Assembly (NCBI GenBank): GCA_009823505.1 | Contig: VZQC01006365.1 | Coordinates: 388,550 to 452,549 of the forward strand | Direction of reading: 5' to 3' | DNA: 64,000 bases | From: Rhizomys pruinosus | Lineage: Eukaryota > Chordata > Mammalia > Rodentia > Spalacidae | In this document: positions 35,640-46,699 of the stretch, piece after piece | Layout of the letters: each line of letters starts with the position of its first letter | Numbering within the stretch: position 1 is the stretch's first letter | Translations under genes and position numbers: made by a program | The notes under the pieces: model-generated | Told to the model about the DNA's origin: nothing | The model's database searches: none | The model's input: only the letters and a program-made list of their open reading frames with translations

Positions 35640-36752
35640 GAAGAAGGGAGCATACTATCGACCTCATGCATCGCCTTGGAAAAAGGAGAAATTTAATAAA
35701 AGCATAACTGCAGAGAAGTAGAAACTTAGAAGACCAAAAACGCTCAAATTGTATGAATAAGGTGAAGGAAGTCGAAAACGACAATCCTCTCAAATTATAT
35801 ACCTTAAATTAATGAGACTAAAATCTCCTCAATCTCTCAATTAGGTACTAAGCGAGCCTGGGGAGAATGGATTAGGCAGCAAGCAAGAATTAATAACTAT
35901 ATGCTGTCTTACAAGAAACCCAACTCACCCTGCTCAAGATATAAGGCAGTCAAAGAGTGGGAAAATGGATGGATTAATCATATAAGATTACCAAAGCAAA
36001 ACTGCAATAATAAGGCGTCAAAAAAAGAACGCAAAAGATGCTATTTTATATCAAGACAAAAATACTAAAGAATATCGAAAGAGTAAGATATTTGGCCAAC
36101 TAATCAGATGAGACAATGAAGGCCATTACATCCTTATCTAAGGAAAAATTAACCAAGAAGATTCACAATCACGAATATCAAGTTGCACCAAACCTCCGGT
36201 TGGTGAACAATCTTTAAATAAAACAAAACTATTCCAGGACCAAGGCAAGGGATTAACCGCCAGCACATAGTAAGGGCGATTCCAAATACCCACTGAGTTC
36301 CTTTGGAACAGATCACTGGTAAAGAAAAAAGAGAAATATCTGAAATGAACAATACAAAACAGCAAATGGACCTCACAAACATCTTTGATATCGACCAACA
36401 CCATAGAATATATTTTCTACTTGGCACCCATGGAACATTCTCCAAATGTGACCACATACTTGGACACAATAAAAAACCTCAACAAATAAAAAAAATTTGA
36501 AATAATTTCATGCATTCCTAATCAGACCACTGTCCAGTAAAGCTCAATATCAACACAGGATAAGCATTGCTAGCGACATGAACACAGGAGACTAAACAAC
36601 ACACTCATGAATAGAATGAATGGGTCAAAAGGGAAAAACAAAGAAATTAAAAGCATTCTAGAACTAAATGACAATGACAGTACACACAACAAAACCTATG
36701 GACACTTTAAAACCAGTCCTAAGAGGATTTTAGACCCTGGTTCCACAAAAAC
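35640..36752 (+). pseudogene. L1 ORF2 endonuclease part, plus strand, degraded
   Basis: From about 35,690 (TTTAATAAAAGCATAACTGC) it follows the ORF2 start and EN coding region of the clean minus-strand L1 at 37,000-37,900. It is noisy until about 36,300, then clean to 36,752. The clean part has stops and codes a different, older version (for example ILELNDNDSTHNK against FLELKDKDSTTQQ), so it is a separate L1 copy. It stops at TTCCACAAAAACC beside a B2 scrap. Confidence 0.75.
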
Positions 36753-36756
36753 CAAA

Positions 36757-36811
36757 CGTCCTCTGCAAGAGCAGTTGGTGCTCTTAATGGCTGAGCCATC
36801 TCTCCAGCCCC
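36757..36811 (-). repeat. B2 head fragment
   Basis: GTCCTCTGCAAGAGCAG through GCCATCTCTCCAGCCCC: only the reversed tRNA-like head of a B2. Confidence 0.8.
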
Positions 36812-36862
36812 AGCCACTAAATTCTTAATAAAAGCATGTTAACATCTGTAAAAGAAATCTTT

Positions 36863-36864
<2 letters not shown>

Positions 36865-36914
<50 letters not shown>
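36865..36914. repeat. 50-bp poly(T) at the L1 break
   Basis: It lies exactly where the minus-strand L1 coding sequence stops (after codons for SYKNKQ) and mirrors the poly(T) at 27,036-27,073. Confidence 0.85.
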
Positions 36915-36915
<1 letters not shown>

Positions 36916-37850
36916 TTTGTTTTTGTAGGAACCCAGGGCTCTAAATTTCCCTCTTAGGACTGGTTTTAAAGTGTCCCATAGGTTTTGTTGTGTTGTACTG
37001 TCTTTGTCTTTTAGTTCTAGGAATGCTTTTATTTCTTTGTTTATTTCCTCTTTGACCCATTCATTATTCAGGAGTGTGTTGTTTAGTCTCCATGTGTTCA
37101 TGTCGGTAGCAATGCTTATCCTGGTGTTGATATTGAGCTTTACTGGACAGTGGTCTGATAGAATGCATGAAATTATTTCAATTTTTTTTATTTGTTGAGG
37201 TTTTTTATTGTGTCCAAGTATGTGGTCAATTTTGGAGAATGTTCCATGGGGTGCTGAGTAGAAAGTATATTCTCTGGTGCTTGGGTCGAATATTCAGAAG
37301 ATGTATGTGAGGTCCATTTGCTGTATCGTATTGTTCATTTCAGATATTTCTCTTTTTTCTTTATCCAGTTGATCTGTTCAAAGAACTCAGTGGGGTATTG
37401 AATTCGCCTACTATGAGTGTGCTGGGGTTAATCTGTGCCTTGAGGTCCTGTATAGTTTTGTTTATAAAGATTGGTGCACCACCGGAGTTTGGTGCATATA
37501 TATTCGTGATTGTGAAATCTTCATGGTTAATTTTCCCTTTGATAAGGATGTAATGGCCTTCATTGTCTCTTCTGATTGCTTCTACTTTGTAATCTATTTT
37601 GTCTGATATTAAAATAGCATCTTTTGCTTTCTTTTTGGTACCATTTGCTTGGAATGTTTTTTCCATCCTTTCACTTGCTGCCTAATCTTGAGGGTGAGAT
37701 GGGTTTCTTGTAGACAGCATATAGATAGATTCTGCTTCCTAATCCATTCTCCCAGTCTATACCTATTGATTGAGGATTTTAGTTCATTAACATTTAAGGT
37801 TATAATTGAGAGATGTGTTTTGCTTCCTTTCACCTTATTATCCATTTGCG
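36915..37850 (-). pseudogene. L1 ORF2 N-terminal endonuclease domain, frameshifted
   Basis: The APE-type endonuclease start is clear: LSIITLNVNELKSSINRYRL, CCLQETHL (catalytic Glu motif), then after a frameshift near 37,640 GHYILIKGKINHEDFTITNI, IYAPNSG and LIVGEFNTPLSSLNRST (a G-F/DFN-type motif with Glu in place of the usual Asp). Further upstream-to-downstream on the minus strand: WVKEEINKEIKAFLELKDKD and LWDTLKPVLRGKFRALGSYK. This is the 5' half of the same L1 whose RT part is at 25.5-27.0 kb. Confidence 0.9.
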
Positions 37851-39031
37851 TTTTTGGTCTAGGTTTCTGCTTCTGCAGTTATGCTTTTATTAATTTCTCT
37901 TTCAAGGCGCCTGGGGGTAGTTGCTCCTCTCCTTTGTCCTTTGAATTGCTTCAAGTATTTTCTGAAGTGTTGGTTTTCTGGACATGTATTCTTTCATCTT
38001 TTTTACATCATGGAAGATTTTTCTCTTTCCTTCAACTAGAATCAACATTTTTTCTGGTTATAGTAACCTGGGTTGGCATTTATAGTCATTTAGCACTGGG
38101 AATGCTTTGGTTCACGTTCTTTTTGCTTTCATACTTTGCACTGAAAGTCAGCTGTAGTTCTGATAGGATTGTAATTCTGATATGTAACTTGTTTTTCTCT
38201 TGTGTTTTTCAGAATTTTGTCTTTGTTTTGGATGTCTAGTGCTTTAACTATCACATGGTGTGGGGAGTTTCTTTTCTGGTCTTGTCTATTTGGTGTTTTA
38301 TGTGCTTCTTGTATTTGTATAGGTTTGTCTATTTTTTGTTTGGGGCAATTTTCATCCATTATTCTGTTGAAGATCTGATCAATGCTATTCTCTTGAGATT
38401 CTTCTCCTTCCTCTTTCCCTATGATGTGGAGTTTTGATCTTTTCATAGTGTCTCACATTTCCTGGTTGTTCCACTCTTGTTTTTACATTTTTCATAGTCT
38501 CTGTTTGAGATTTTTAGTTGTTCTGTGTTATCTCCCAGGTCTGATATTCTTTTTTTTTTTTTTGCTTCCTCCATTCTCCTTCTGTGGCTTTTCCCCATTC
38601 TTTCCTCTTGATTGGATGAGGGTTCAATTTACTTTTTCATTTCATCCTGTGTTTTCTTTAGTATTTTCATGTCCTTTTGGAGCTTCTCAATCTTTTCTTG
38701 TAGCTCATTGTTTCATTCATTGGTTTCCTTTTTCATTTCAGCATGGGATCTTTTCAGTGTCTCCACTTCCTTCCAGAGTTTGTCATTTTCTCCTTTTAAA
38801 ACTCTTTCCAAAGATTGTCATTGTCTCCCTCTTGGCCTTTCTGTGTTTTTCATTCTCTCCCCTTAGTTTTATGATTTCTATGAATATATTTGTGATTGTT
38901 AATCTATGATCTGTGTCCTGGGATACGTCTAGGGAGATCCCATTGTAGGAGTCCTCCACAGGCTCTGTAGAGTTTGGTGTGTAATTATTCTGCACTTTTC
39001 TCATATTGTTCTTTCTTTGTACTCTCGGCAT
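37851..39031 (-). pseudogene. L1 ORF1, frameshifted
   Basis: The likely start is ATG at 39,031 (MPRVQRKNN...), followed by coiled-coil-like sequence (TDHRLTITNIFIEIIKLRGE). A second frame at 38,446-38,129 holds the conserved RNA-binding region: NIQEAH-type IQIQEAHKTPNRQDQKRNSP, then NKDKILKNTREKQVTYQ. The C-terminal part continues to about 37,900 with KIFHDVKKMKEYM-like codons. ORF1p is the RNA-binding chaperone of L1. Frameshifts near 38,780 and 38,130 break it. Confidence 0.85.
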
Positions 39032-39720
39032 GTGGTTTGCCTTTTGCCTGTATTCTGATATGAATCTCTAATGCCTCTTCACCATGTTGAAGGATTGCTT
39101 TCCTTCATTCCTTGAGGTGCCTTTGTTGTATTTTCCTTATTTTTGGAGTGTTGACTTGTCTAGGTTTCATGCTTTCAATTATGGTTATATATTGGAAGGT
39201 ATATTTCACTCTTCTCTTTCTGTTCCATAAGAACTGGGTGGGTAACAACCTAGATGACACCTTCTGAGCACTGTACTTACTCTGCTGCGAGCCAGTTCCT
39301 CTAGGTTGGTTTTAGGGCTTACTGTAAACTCCCTCCGGTGGGGGGCATTGCTTGCTTAGCCTGCGTGCTGGTACCCTGCACCTCAGGTGGTCTGGCAGGC
39401 ACCAGCATTCTCTATGCAAGGCAGGATCAAGATTCAAACCTCAACTCCCAAGATCCTCCTGGCTGACACTTGTGGCCCACACTGTGCACTTCAGCTGGTC
39501 TGGCAGGCAACAGCAGCCCCTATGCAAGGCAGGCTCAAGATTCAAACCTCAACTCCTAAGATCCTCCTGGCTGACAGGTGTGGCCCACACCCTGTACCTC
39601 AGCTGGTTGGGTGGGCACCAGCAGCCTCTATGCAAGGCAAACTCGAGAGTCAAACCTCAACTCCCAAGATCCTCCTGGCTGACACATGTTGCCTGCACCC
39701 TGCACCTCGGCTGGTCTCTT
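39032..39720 (-). promoter_or_regulatory. L1 5' UTR with tandem 108-bp monomers
   Basis: Unique leader to about 39,340, then at least three direct repeats at 39,357-39,716. The mark GATCCTCCTGG recurs at 39,452, 39,560 and 39,668, exactly 108 bp apart, with TATGCAAGGCAG and TTCAAACCTCAACTCC in each unit. Rodent L1s carry promoter activity in tandem 5' monomers, so this is a near full-length 5' end. The 134-residue plus-strand frame over it exists only because 108 is a multiple of three. Confidence 0.8.
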
Positions 39721-41512
39721 ATTATTTTTTTGATGTTAAGAATGATGCAAATGTGAATTTTCTGAAAAAAATATTTACAGGCTGTTTTTTTCTTTATTAG
39801 TTTAAGCTTGCATAATCTATATCAGAGAGAGAAAAAGAATTAGCAGAGTAGCAAACCCGAAAATCTTTCTGTAACCCTCAGAGCATTCAAAAGAAATTCT
39901 TGTGCCTTGTCTGACTGATTCCTTTACCCCCTCCTTTAGATCACCTACTTCAGAACCTGAACCTTGCTGGAGCTGGACTCTGGTAGTAGCATAGAATTTT
40001 GGTGAGGTTTGAAGCTATTACATTCAAAGTGTTGCTAACAAACCTAATGGAGATCACAGGGTGACCCTATAAGGATGGGGTGACAACTGAGAGGCTGAAA
40101 TATAGATCTCAGAGATGCAAGAAAGTAGCATATCATTGATATATAGAAACAGCCTTGTTCCAGAATCACAGCAAATTTCTAGGAAAAGGAATGAGGTCCT
40201 ATCGAAGAGCATATACATGCATGCCTTAAGCCTGGTTCACTGTTATTTTTAAAATAAAATATATGTATATGAAAGGAATAATTTTTGTATGCTGGGAAAC
40301 TTTACAGAAGATGTTGTAAATTGTGCTACAGTTCTTCAATCAGACTCCAAGGTGAGCAGTTCATTTCTCTCCTCACTTCCCGGTAAATTGCCCAATCTTT
40401 CTATCTTACTTCATTGAACTTTTCTTAGAAATATGATTTCCAAATTTCACATTCTGTGTTATCCTTCCCCTTAATATTCTTTTGTAAGTTAACTAATCAG
40501 CTCCAGAATACTTGTAGATGGACTCATTGAAGATGGACTCTCCCTTTCATCATCAGTTTTGGAATACATGTTGATTTTAAGAAAGGAAAAAGTATTACAA
40601 TTGCCCTACTTAGAATTTGGGATATCATTTGAAAGTTCACTATTTTCCCTTGGAAAAGCATGGCTATTTAAATTTTTTCTTTAATCATTTTATTCTACAC
40701 ATACATGGTATTTTTTCATAAAAAGAATGTGATTTGGGTTATATCTCTGTTCCTGGTTGGAGACATGACATTCTATATAGCTTGAAAGGTTTTAAAATTA
40801 CCTAAAAAGACATAGCATCACCCCTGCCATTAAGAGATAATCCAGATAAAAAACTTCTTATTTGGAAAATTTTGGATTAAAGAGGTAGGAGGAATAATTC
40901 TCTCCATAATGAGGTAAATGCTTATATTCCTCAGAAACTCCTCTATTATTTTTAACTCAAAAAAACACAAAACACAAACAACGATGGAGAAAAATTCAAA
41001 TTTCTTTCTCTCTTCTTATCCATTTCTCTCCTTCAGATATCTGCTGAGATCTCCAGCTGGCCTGCTCTGTCATTTTGCTTCTCTCAAACTCTAATAATAT
41101 CCTCCAGTTTCCTTCTCAGCCTGTCTTTACGTTTTTTTTTTTTTTATATACAAGACTAAGAACTCACCAAAGGAAGACCAATGCAATGAAGTTTTAACTC
41201 AAGTAAAGTGTATTGTTTTAATTTGTTTTGATGCATATACTTTTCAAGACTCTGGCTACACTGAAAGCTTGTGTTTTCTTCTATGAGTTTTATACTGTAG
41301 GACTTTTTATTTAGGTTAGTTATCCTTAGATTACAACCGAACCATTTTGACAGTTAGCTTCAAATTCTGGAAGTTAAAGCTCCATTTTGACTGTGCCATA
41401 ATCTGAACATTATGTTACTTGCCATCTCCAGAGAGAAAATAAATTATATACCATATCATACAAAGAGACTGCCTGGTGACTGTCTGAAATGGAAAGAAAA
41501 TAAAGAAGAGTA
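39721..41512. other. No gene seen; unique DNA
   Basis: AT-rich, no recognised repeats apart from a poly(T) at 41,133-41,146. Confidence 0.5.
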
Positions 41513-41525
41513 GGAATGCATTTTA

Positions 41526-41815
41526 TTTTTTTTCCATTTTCCCAGGAGTTTTTTTTTTAATTAAAAAAAAAATAAAATACTATTATAATATTATATTATT
41601 ATATATTATATATATATATATATCTAACCGGTAGAATCCCCACCCCCATCTCCCACCCCACCAGAGCTCATGCATTCTGCCAAACATGCTTTTCATCTCT
41701 TTTTCAGTCTTTCTCAATATTCTCCATGTGGAAGTGACTGTTTTGAGCAGAAGTTCCCTGTTTCAGTCAGTTCTTTGATGCAGTCCTTTCTGTTTTTGTT
41801 GTTGTTGTTGTTGTT
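41526..41815 (-). repeat. Short retroposon with the shared tail module (copy T5) and perfect TSD
   Basis: Flanked by GGAATGCATTTTA at 41,513-41,525 and 41,816-41,828. Minus-strand order: (CAA)n-rich start, CACTTCCACATGGAGAATAT, GACTGAAAAAGAGATG, GGCAGAATGCATGAGCTCTG, GGTGGGGTGGGAGATGGGGG, AT repeats and an A-rich end. The 13-bp duplication plus A-rich end indicate L1-type target-primed insertion. Confidence 0.7.
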
Positions 41816-41828
41816 GGAATGCATTTTA

Positions 41829-42425
41829 GTTTCAGCACACTTACATAGCACATGAAAGGTCCCGAGTTGACACTACAGTATGAAAAATAAAGGAAGAAAA
41901 AAATAATGGAGGACAGTATTTCAAAACACAGTTTAAAAATTGATTCAGAATTCTTATAAAGTTCAAGGAGAATAAATACTGAGAAACATCTGTTGAATAG
42001 AAAACTTATTAAACAGAATTAATTGAAACTTAAACAAAATGGAATGATGAAAATTCCCTATGCACTCAAAAGGAAAAGGATGTAGTTAGTAAAAATTCCT
42101 TTAGTTTATTCATCAGGTGGATATTATAATATCTAGAACCATCTCATTATGATTTTGATTTCTATTTCTTCAAATAATACTTGTGCTTGGAAATGTATTG
42201 ATTAGCAGCTTGGTTCCCTCCATTTGTGACGTTTTCTTACTACCTGTTTTCCAAAATCTTAGTATGGAGAGGAATGTGGGCATGCAATCTCATTTCTAAC
42301 CAAAGATTATTTTTGGCACATGACAGTTACTGGAAGAGGAAGTGTCAGCTTTTTTAAAGGCATGGTTCCTGGAATGTTGACCACACTCCAGATATGCTAC
42401 CACTCTCAAGAGTATTTGAGTAATG
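41829..42425. other. ID-like scrap then unique DNA
   Basis: CACTTACATAGCACATGAAA with GGTCCCGAGTTGACACTACA (41,837-41,885) resembles a decayed ID element. The rest is unique. Confidence 0.4.
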
Positions 42426-42429
42426 CAAA

Positions 42430-42590
42430 CTGAATCCATGGGACACTGGTGGGGGGGGGACAGGAAGGTGTGTAATTAAGAAGGTGGGAGCGGATCCGGA
42501 AGTGCTGGGGGAAGGGAGAATATGATCAAAAATTTTGTATGGAACTCTGAAAGAATTAAAAAGAAAATTAAAAAATAAAATAATTACACA
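42430..42590 (+). repeat. L1 3' terminus
   Basis: A G-run (42,450), GGGGGAAGGGAGAATATGAT-CAAAAATTTTGTATGGAACT, CTGAAAGAATTAAAAAG and an A-rich tail: the standard rodent L1 3' end, strongly 5' truncated. Confidence 0.75.
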
Positions 42591-42599
42591 TGGAAGCCT

Positions 42600-42690
42600 A
42601 GGAATATAGTTGTCAAGTACTCACCAAAAACATGTAAGGCCTTAAGTTTGATTCTCAACACCAAATAAATAAAATAAGATAAAATTAAAT
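42600..42690 (+). repeat. ID element
   Basis: TATAGTTGTCAAGTACTCAC, CATGTAAGGCCTTAAGTTTG and ATTCTCAACACCAAATAAATA keep the ID order. Confidence 0.55.
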
Positions 42691-42777
42691 AAAATAATTG
42701 CACAAACCTTTAAGCACTGGTGGTCTCATTAGACAATTACAATAAACATTTGAGATGATATAAAACTAGTTTTATCT

Positions 42778-42960
42778 GGTGTCTCAGGCTTATAATTTCA
42801 ACAACTCCAGAGGCTAAAGCAGGGGCATTGCAATTTAAAGGCCAATGTGACCTACTGTAGGAGTTCAAGCAAAGCCAAGTTTGTGAGACCATGTCTCAAA
42901 GTAAAGTATGGAGCTGGGGAGATAGCTCAGTGATAGATCATTAGTCTAGTATATAGATGA
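42778..42960 (+). repeat. Diverged B1 followed by an ID/B2-like head
   Basis: B1 landmarks to about 42,905 (GGCTTATAATTTCAACAACT, AGGCTAAAGCAGGGGCATTG, GACCATGTCTCAAA), then GGAGCTGGGGAGATAGCTCA-GTGATAGATCATTAG. Confidence 0.6.
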
Positions 42961-43323
42961 CCCAGGAAACTGCCATAATATTTATGATTGAAAAAATCTC
43001 TATTGGTAAATATTATACCTTCTTCTAAGCACAGAACATTCTCTCTTAAAACTGTCTTAGTTCCTAAAACAAATAGGGGCTTAACTCTATTTTTCCAGAA
43101 ATATTGCATCATTATCAGACTTTAATATCATGGATTTGAAATTAGTCTTCATACCTTATGGTAGTCCAAAGAGAGCTAAGTAAGGCACTTATTAAATAGA
43201 TGGCTCTGCAGCCCCTGATTCTGACAGAAATGCACTACAGCTGATGCTTTCTTGAAAAAAAAAATAAAAGAGTTAGAATATGAAGCACTTTTAATGCTCT
43301 CACTTACCTGCTTTTCCCAACAG

Positions 43324-43362
<39 letters not shown>

Positions 43363-44145
43363 CATGTGCCATTGACAGTATTTTTTGCCATAGCACTAAA
43401 AGGTATGCATTAGTAATACCACAGTAATACAAATGCATAAAATATAAACTTGAATTTACTTTCTGTTCCTCAAATTTACCGAACCAAACTTTAAGTTGAC
43501 ATAATTTAAAGAACTCTCTAAGATACTTTGACTTTGGATGTTTTCTTTTACAAAACTAAAACATAAAGCATAAAGAAATATATACCAATGTCTTTAATGT
43601 AATATCTAATGGAATTGTTTTCTCCTGTTTTTAAGTCTTGGCAATGTAAGGAGTAAAATTTAATAATCAATATAAAATTGGTTTTCATAGTGATCTGAGG
43701 TAATAGTGTGAATAAGCAACTAACATGAGAAGGCTAATTTGCTATTTTTCAGTATAACCAGTGACAAAAAATAGTGAGCTTTTCAAGCACCTGTTGTTAT
43801 TAATTCCACAAGTTCTGGCAATGAAATCATTATCATGATTAACTGCCATTGTTAATGAAAAAGATTCTACAGAAACTTGAACAGAGGGGCTGGAGTGGAG
43901 TGGGGATGAGACAGGCTTACTTCTATTAGTAAGATGTTTAACTTACATTGCAGATGGTGTTCTATAATTTTGATAGCAGTGTATCTACCAAGTATGATGA
44001 AAAGAATATTAAGATTTCAGAAACTAGCTCTATATTTATGGCCAAGCTATCTACAAGTATATGCTTTCAAAAGTAGATATTATAGATTAATGCTGGGAAA
44101 GGTTTGATTTTAGAATCATATTACAATTAAGAGGAAGGAAATCTC
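42961..44145. other. No gene seen; (GT)n microsatellite at 43,324-43,361
   Basis: Unique AT-rich DNA apart from about 18 GT units. Confidence 0.6.
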
Positions 44146-44274
44146 TTTTTTTTTTTTTTTTGAGACAGGGTCTCCCTTTAGTCCTAGCTGGCCTGGAACT
44201 CACTCTGTAGACCAGGCTGGCCTTGAACTTACAGAGATCTGCCTGCCTCTGTCTCCTGAGTGCTGGGATTAAAT
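44146..44274 (-). repeat. B1 SINE
   Basis: Poly(T), GAGACAGGGTCTCCCTTTAG, CTGGCCTGGAACTCACTCTG, GACCAGGCTGGCCTTGAACT, GAGTGCTGGGATTAAA: a clean reversed B1 lacking its 5' end. Confidence 0.9.
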
Positions 44275-45164
44275 GACTCATTTTATTTAAGAACAGTTGA
44301 TCATATGATAGCAATAGAAATTTTAGAGGAAGAAATGAATTTAAGACTGAAATTCATAAATGCACTACCATGAAGTAATTATAACATCATAGGTAGTACA
44401 TAAATATCCATTTGTTGAAACCATTATACAATCAAGTTAAAACAGTGTAATTATCTCATTTATTGTTCCACTTATAAAATATTTTTATTTCTATGAAGCT
44501 GATAAAAGCAATATTTATGTGTGATGATTAAAATAATATTTGTCATAAAATATCTATCTCCAAATATGTATAAATTAATTGTTATTTAAAATTCAAATCT
44601 TATGGCCAGAGGAGAATTGGTGTCCTATTTTCAATGAAAATACCCTTCCTGGAAAATTACTAATCCTTTTATGCTTTCCTAAGTAATTGACTATCAGAGG
44701 ATTTAAAATATAAATCTAAACTGCTTGACATAAAAACCTATAATGGCACACAACACAATCCCAGATTGAAAGGTTCAGAGGAATTTGAAAAAAAATTAAT
44801 GTATCACTTAAAGTATAATTTCAAGAAGGAATGATGTAGTAAAAGTTGGATACTCCTTGATTAATAACTCATTCCATGCTGAGTAGCAAGTTGGCAGTAT
44901 CTGAGCTTCTGGAACACCAGTGAGGGTGCATCCCTACTACAAATTCACTCTTAGATTGCAGTTCGTCATTCATAAGCTAGAGTAATTACAGATAAAAATG
45001 ATTTGTAACACTGGACCTGATCCTGCAACTTGCTTAGGAAAATACATCCTCAAATATTTTTACTAACCCAGTTAGGGGTGTGTGATATCATTGTGTTGTA
45101 TGATCATTGCTATGCTATTTTTCAGAGAGGCTTGTCCATATTTCCCATTGTAAGAAACAGACTA
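44275..45164. other. No gene seen; unique AT-rich DNA
   Basis: No supported feature. Confidence 0.5.
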
Positions 45165-45506
45165 CCCTAATTTGGTTTCTGCTACTGGAATAATACCCCA
45201 ACCAAAAACAATGTGAGAAAGGAAAGGTCTTATTTGGCTCATAAGGTTAAAGTCCAACATCAAGGAAAGTTTGGGCAGGAACTTAAGGCAGGAAGTGAAA
45301 CGGAGACCACGGAGGAATGCTGCTTACTGGCTTGATATTGGCACTACTCAAAGTAGGCTGGGCCCTCTTGCATCAATTAGCAGTGAAGAAAATTCACCAT
45401 AGTCATGGTCACAAGCCAATATGATGGAGGAAATTCTTCAACTGTGGTTCTCACTTCCTGGATGACTCTGATTTGTGTTGTATTGACAAAACTAACCAGA
45501 ACACAG
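45165..45506 (-). mobile_element. ERVL/MaLR-type LTR
   Basis: Plus strand: TTTGGTTTCTGCTACTGGAA, AAAGGTCTTATTTGGCTCAT, GGGCAGGAACTTAAGGCAGG, GGAGGAATGCTGCTTACTGG, TAGGCTGGGCCCTCTTGCAT, ending ACTAACCAGAACACA. The same landmarks occur at 52,340-52,940. They match common rodent MaLR/ERVL LTRs read in reverse. Confidence 0.6.
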
Positions 45507-46252
45507 ACGTGTAGCTAATAATATGCTTAAGGTTATGATGAAACTTATGTATAAACTTAATTTCATAGTGTCTCTTCTACTATCATCAATATTGATCACT
45601 TCTGAATGAATACTTCTGAACATTGAAATAAATACGTTCTTTTATGTTCATTTCACAATTGAAATTATTTTTATTACATGAGGTGAGATTTCTTTCAAAG
45701 ATAATAGCACGCATACATATTTCTTGACTAATGGCTGCATTTCAGTGTTCTATTGATTTTTAATACTCTTCCCCTCAAAATGAAATCCATTATGAGCTGT
45801 GTATTCTTATGCTGACTGAGGTTATGTTAAGAAAAGCTTTAATTTTGCTATAACAGATCAAAGTTTAAGTGGTAGATGAGACAAAATGAAAAATCAGTAT
45901 TTGACAATAAAGAAAAGTACAAATATTTCAGGACCACTGAGCAAGGATATGTAATGACCTGCTGGGCATAGGAACAGTCATTCAAAATAAACTAACATAG
46001 ACACTTAGCTTGAAAGATTTGTGCACTACAAATAACTTTTTGAAGAATAGGAAGGAAAGAGAAAATAAAGAAGGAAAAGCGAGCATCATGGTTGCTCGCA
46101 ATGTTACCAATTTAAATAACTGTGAATAAAGATTGGAGATGGGAGTTTATTTTTCACATGTATTCTCATTTGCAATAATATTGATATATAAGTGTATGTA
46201 CATGTGTGTATAAGTTTATAAATTTATTTTTATTCTTTACTTTTTGATGGCT
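45507..46252. other. No gene seen; unique AT-rich DNA
   Basis: No supported feature. Confidence 0.5.
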
Positions 46253-46392
46253 TTTTTTTTGAGACAGGATTTTCCTATATCCCTAGCTGTCCTGGAACTC
46301 ACTATGAAAACCAGTCTGGCCTAGATCTCAGAGATCTGCTTGCTTCTACCTACAGAATGCTGGGATTAAAGGTGTATGCTACCATGTGTTGC
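46253..46392 (-). repeat. B1 SINE
   Basis: Poly(T), GAGACAGGATTTTCCTATAT, CTGTCCTGGAACTCACTATG, AATGCTGGGATTAAAGGTGT. Confidence 0.85.
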
Positions 46393-46499
46393 AAATTTAT
46401 ATATTTATTAATATGATCAAAATATTATTAAATAATTATATTGGCTCTTTGCTATTGTTTTGGTTACAAAATTTCATAACCATTTTTAAGACTTATTTT

Positions 46500-46500
<1 letters not shown>

Positions 46501-46537
<37 letters not shown>

Positions 46538-46556
46538 TGTGTCTGTGTCTGTGTAG
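46501..46556. repeat. (TG)n / (TGTGTC)n microsatellite
   Basis: Pure TG units, then three TGTGTC units. Confidence 0.95.
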
Positions 46557-46699
46557 GTATGTGCATGTGAGTGAAGATGCCCTCAGAGGCCATAAGCCTA
46601 ACAATTCCTTGGAGTTAGAGATACAGGCAAACATGACTTTTCTAATTGAACTTAAGACCTGATCCACAAAAGGGAATTCATGTCTAGTGTTGTAATTTG

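Larger units (their letters stand above)
27075..36300. other. Error-rich stretch, probably an uncorrected long-read gap fill; no gene supported
   Basis: Known repeats inside it are riddled with insertions, as if read at low accuracy: the B2 at 31.7 kb, L1 3' UTR at 30.2 kb and L1 EN at 35.6 kb. For example TGCTGTCTACAAGAAACCC of the clean L1 (about 37,710, reverse) appears as TGCTGTCTTACAAGAAACCC. CpG appears commoner than in neighbouring DNA, as random errors would give. Frames here (for example 32,356-32,775 and 28,504-28,968) are not credible genes. The right edge is near 36,300, where the L1 match becomes clean. Confidence 0.75.

Noticed and set aside
37649..38909. Plus-strand frames of 162 and 196 codons rich in Phe, Ser and Leu, resembling membrane proteins
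   Set aside because: Antisense of L1 ORF1/ORF2; hydrophobicity comes from reading A-rich L1 sequence in reverse.
35640..39720. Opposed L1 copies as a single-molecule read palindrome (missed adapter)
   Set aside because: In the clean part (36,300-36,752 against 36,930-37,380) the two differ by many substitutions and by stops, so they are different L1 copies.
39352..39800. Plus-strand frames of 134-137 codons with internal repeats
   Set aside because: The repeat unit is 108 bp, a multiple of three, so stops are avoided by chance. It is the L1 5' UTR monomer array read on the wrong strand.
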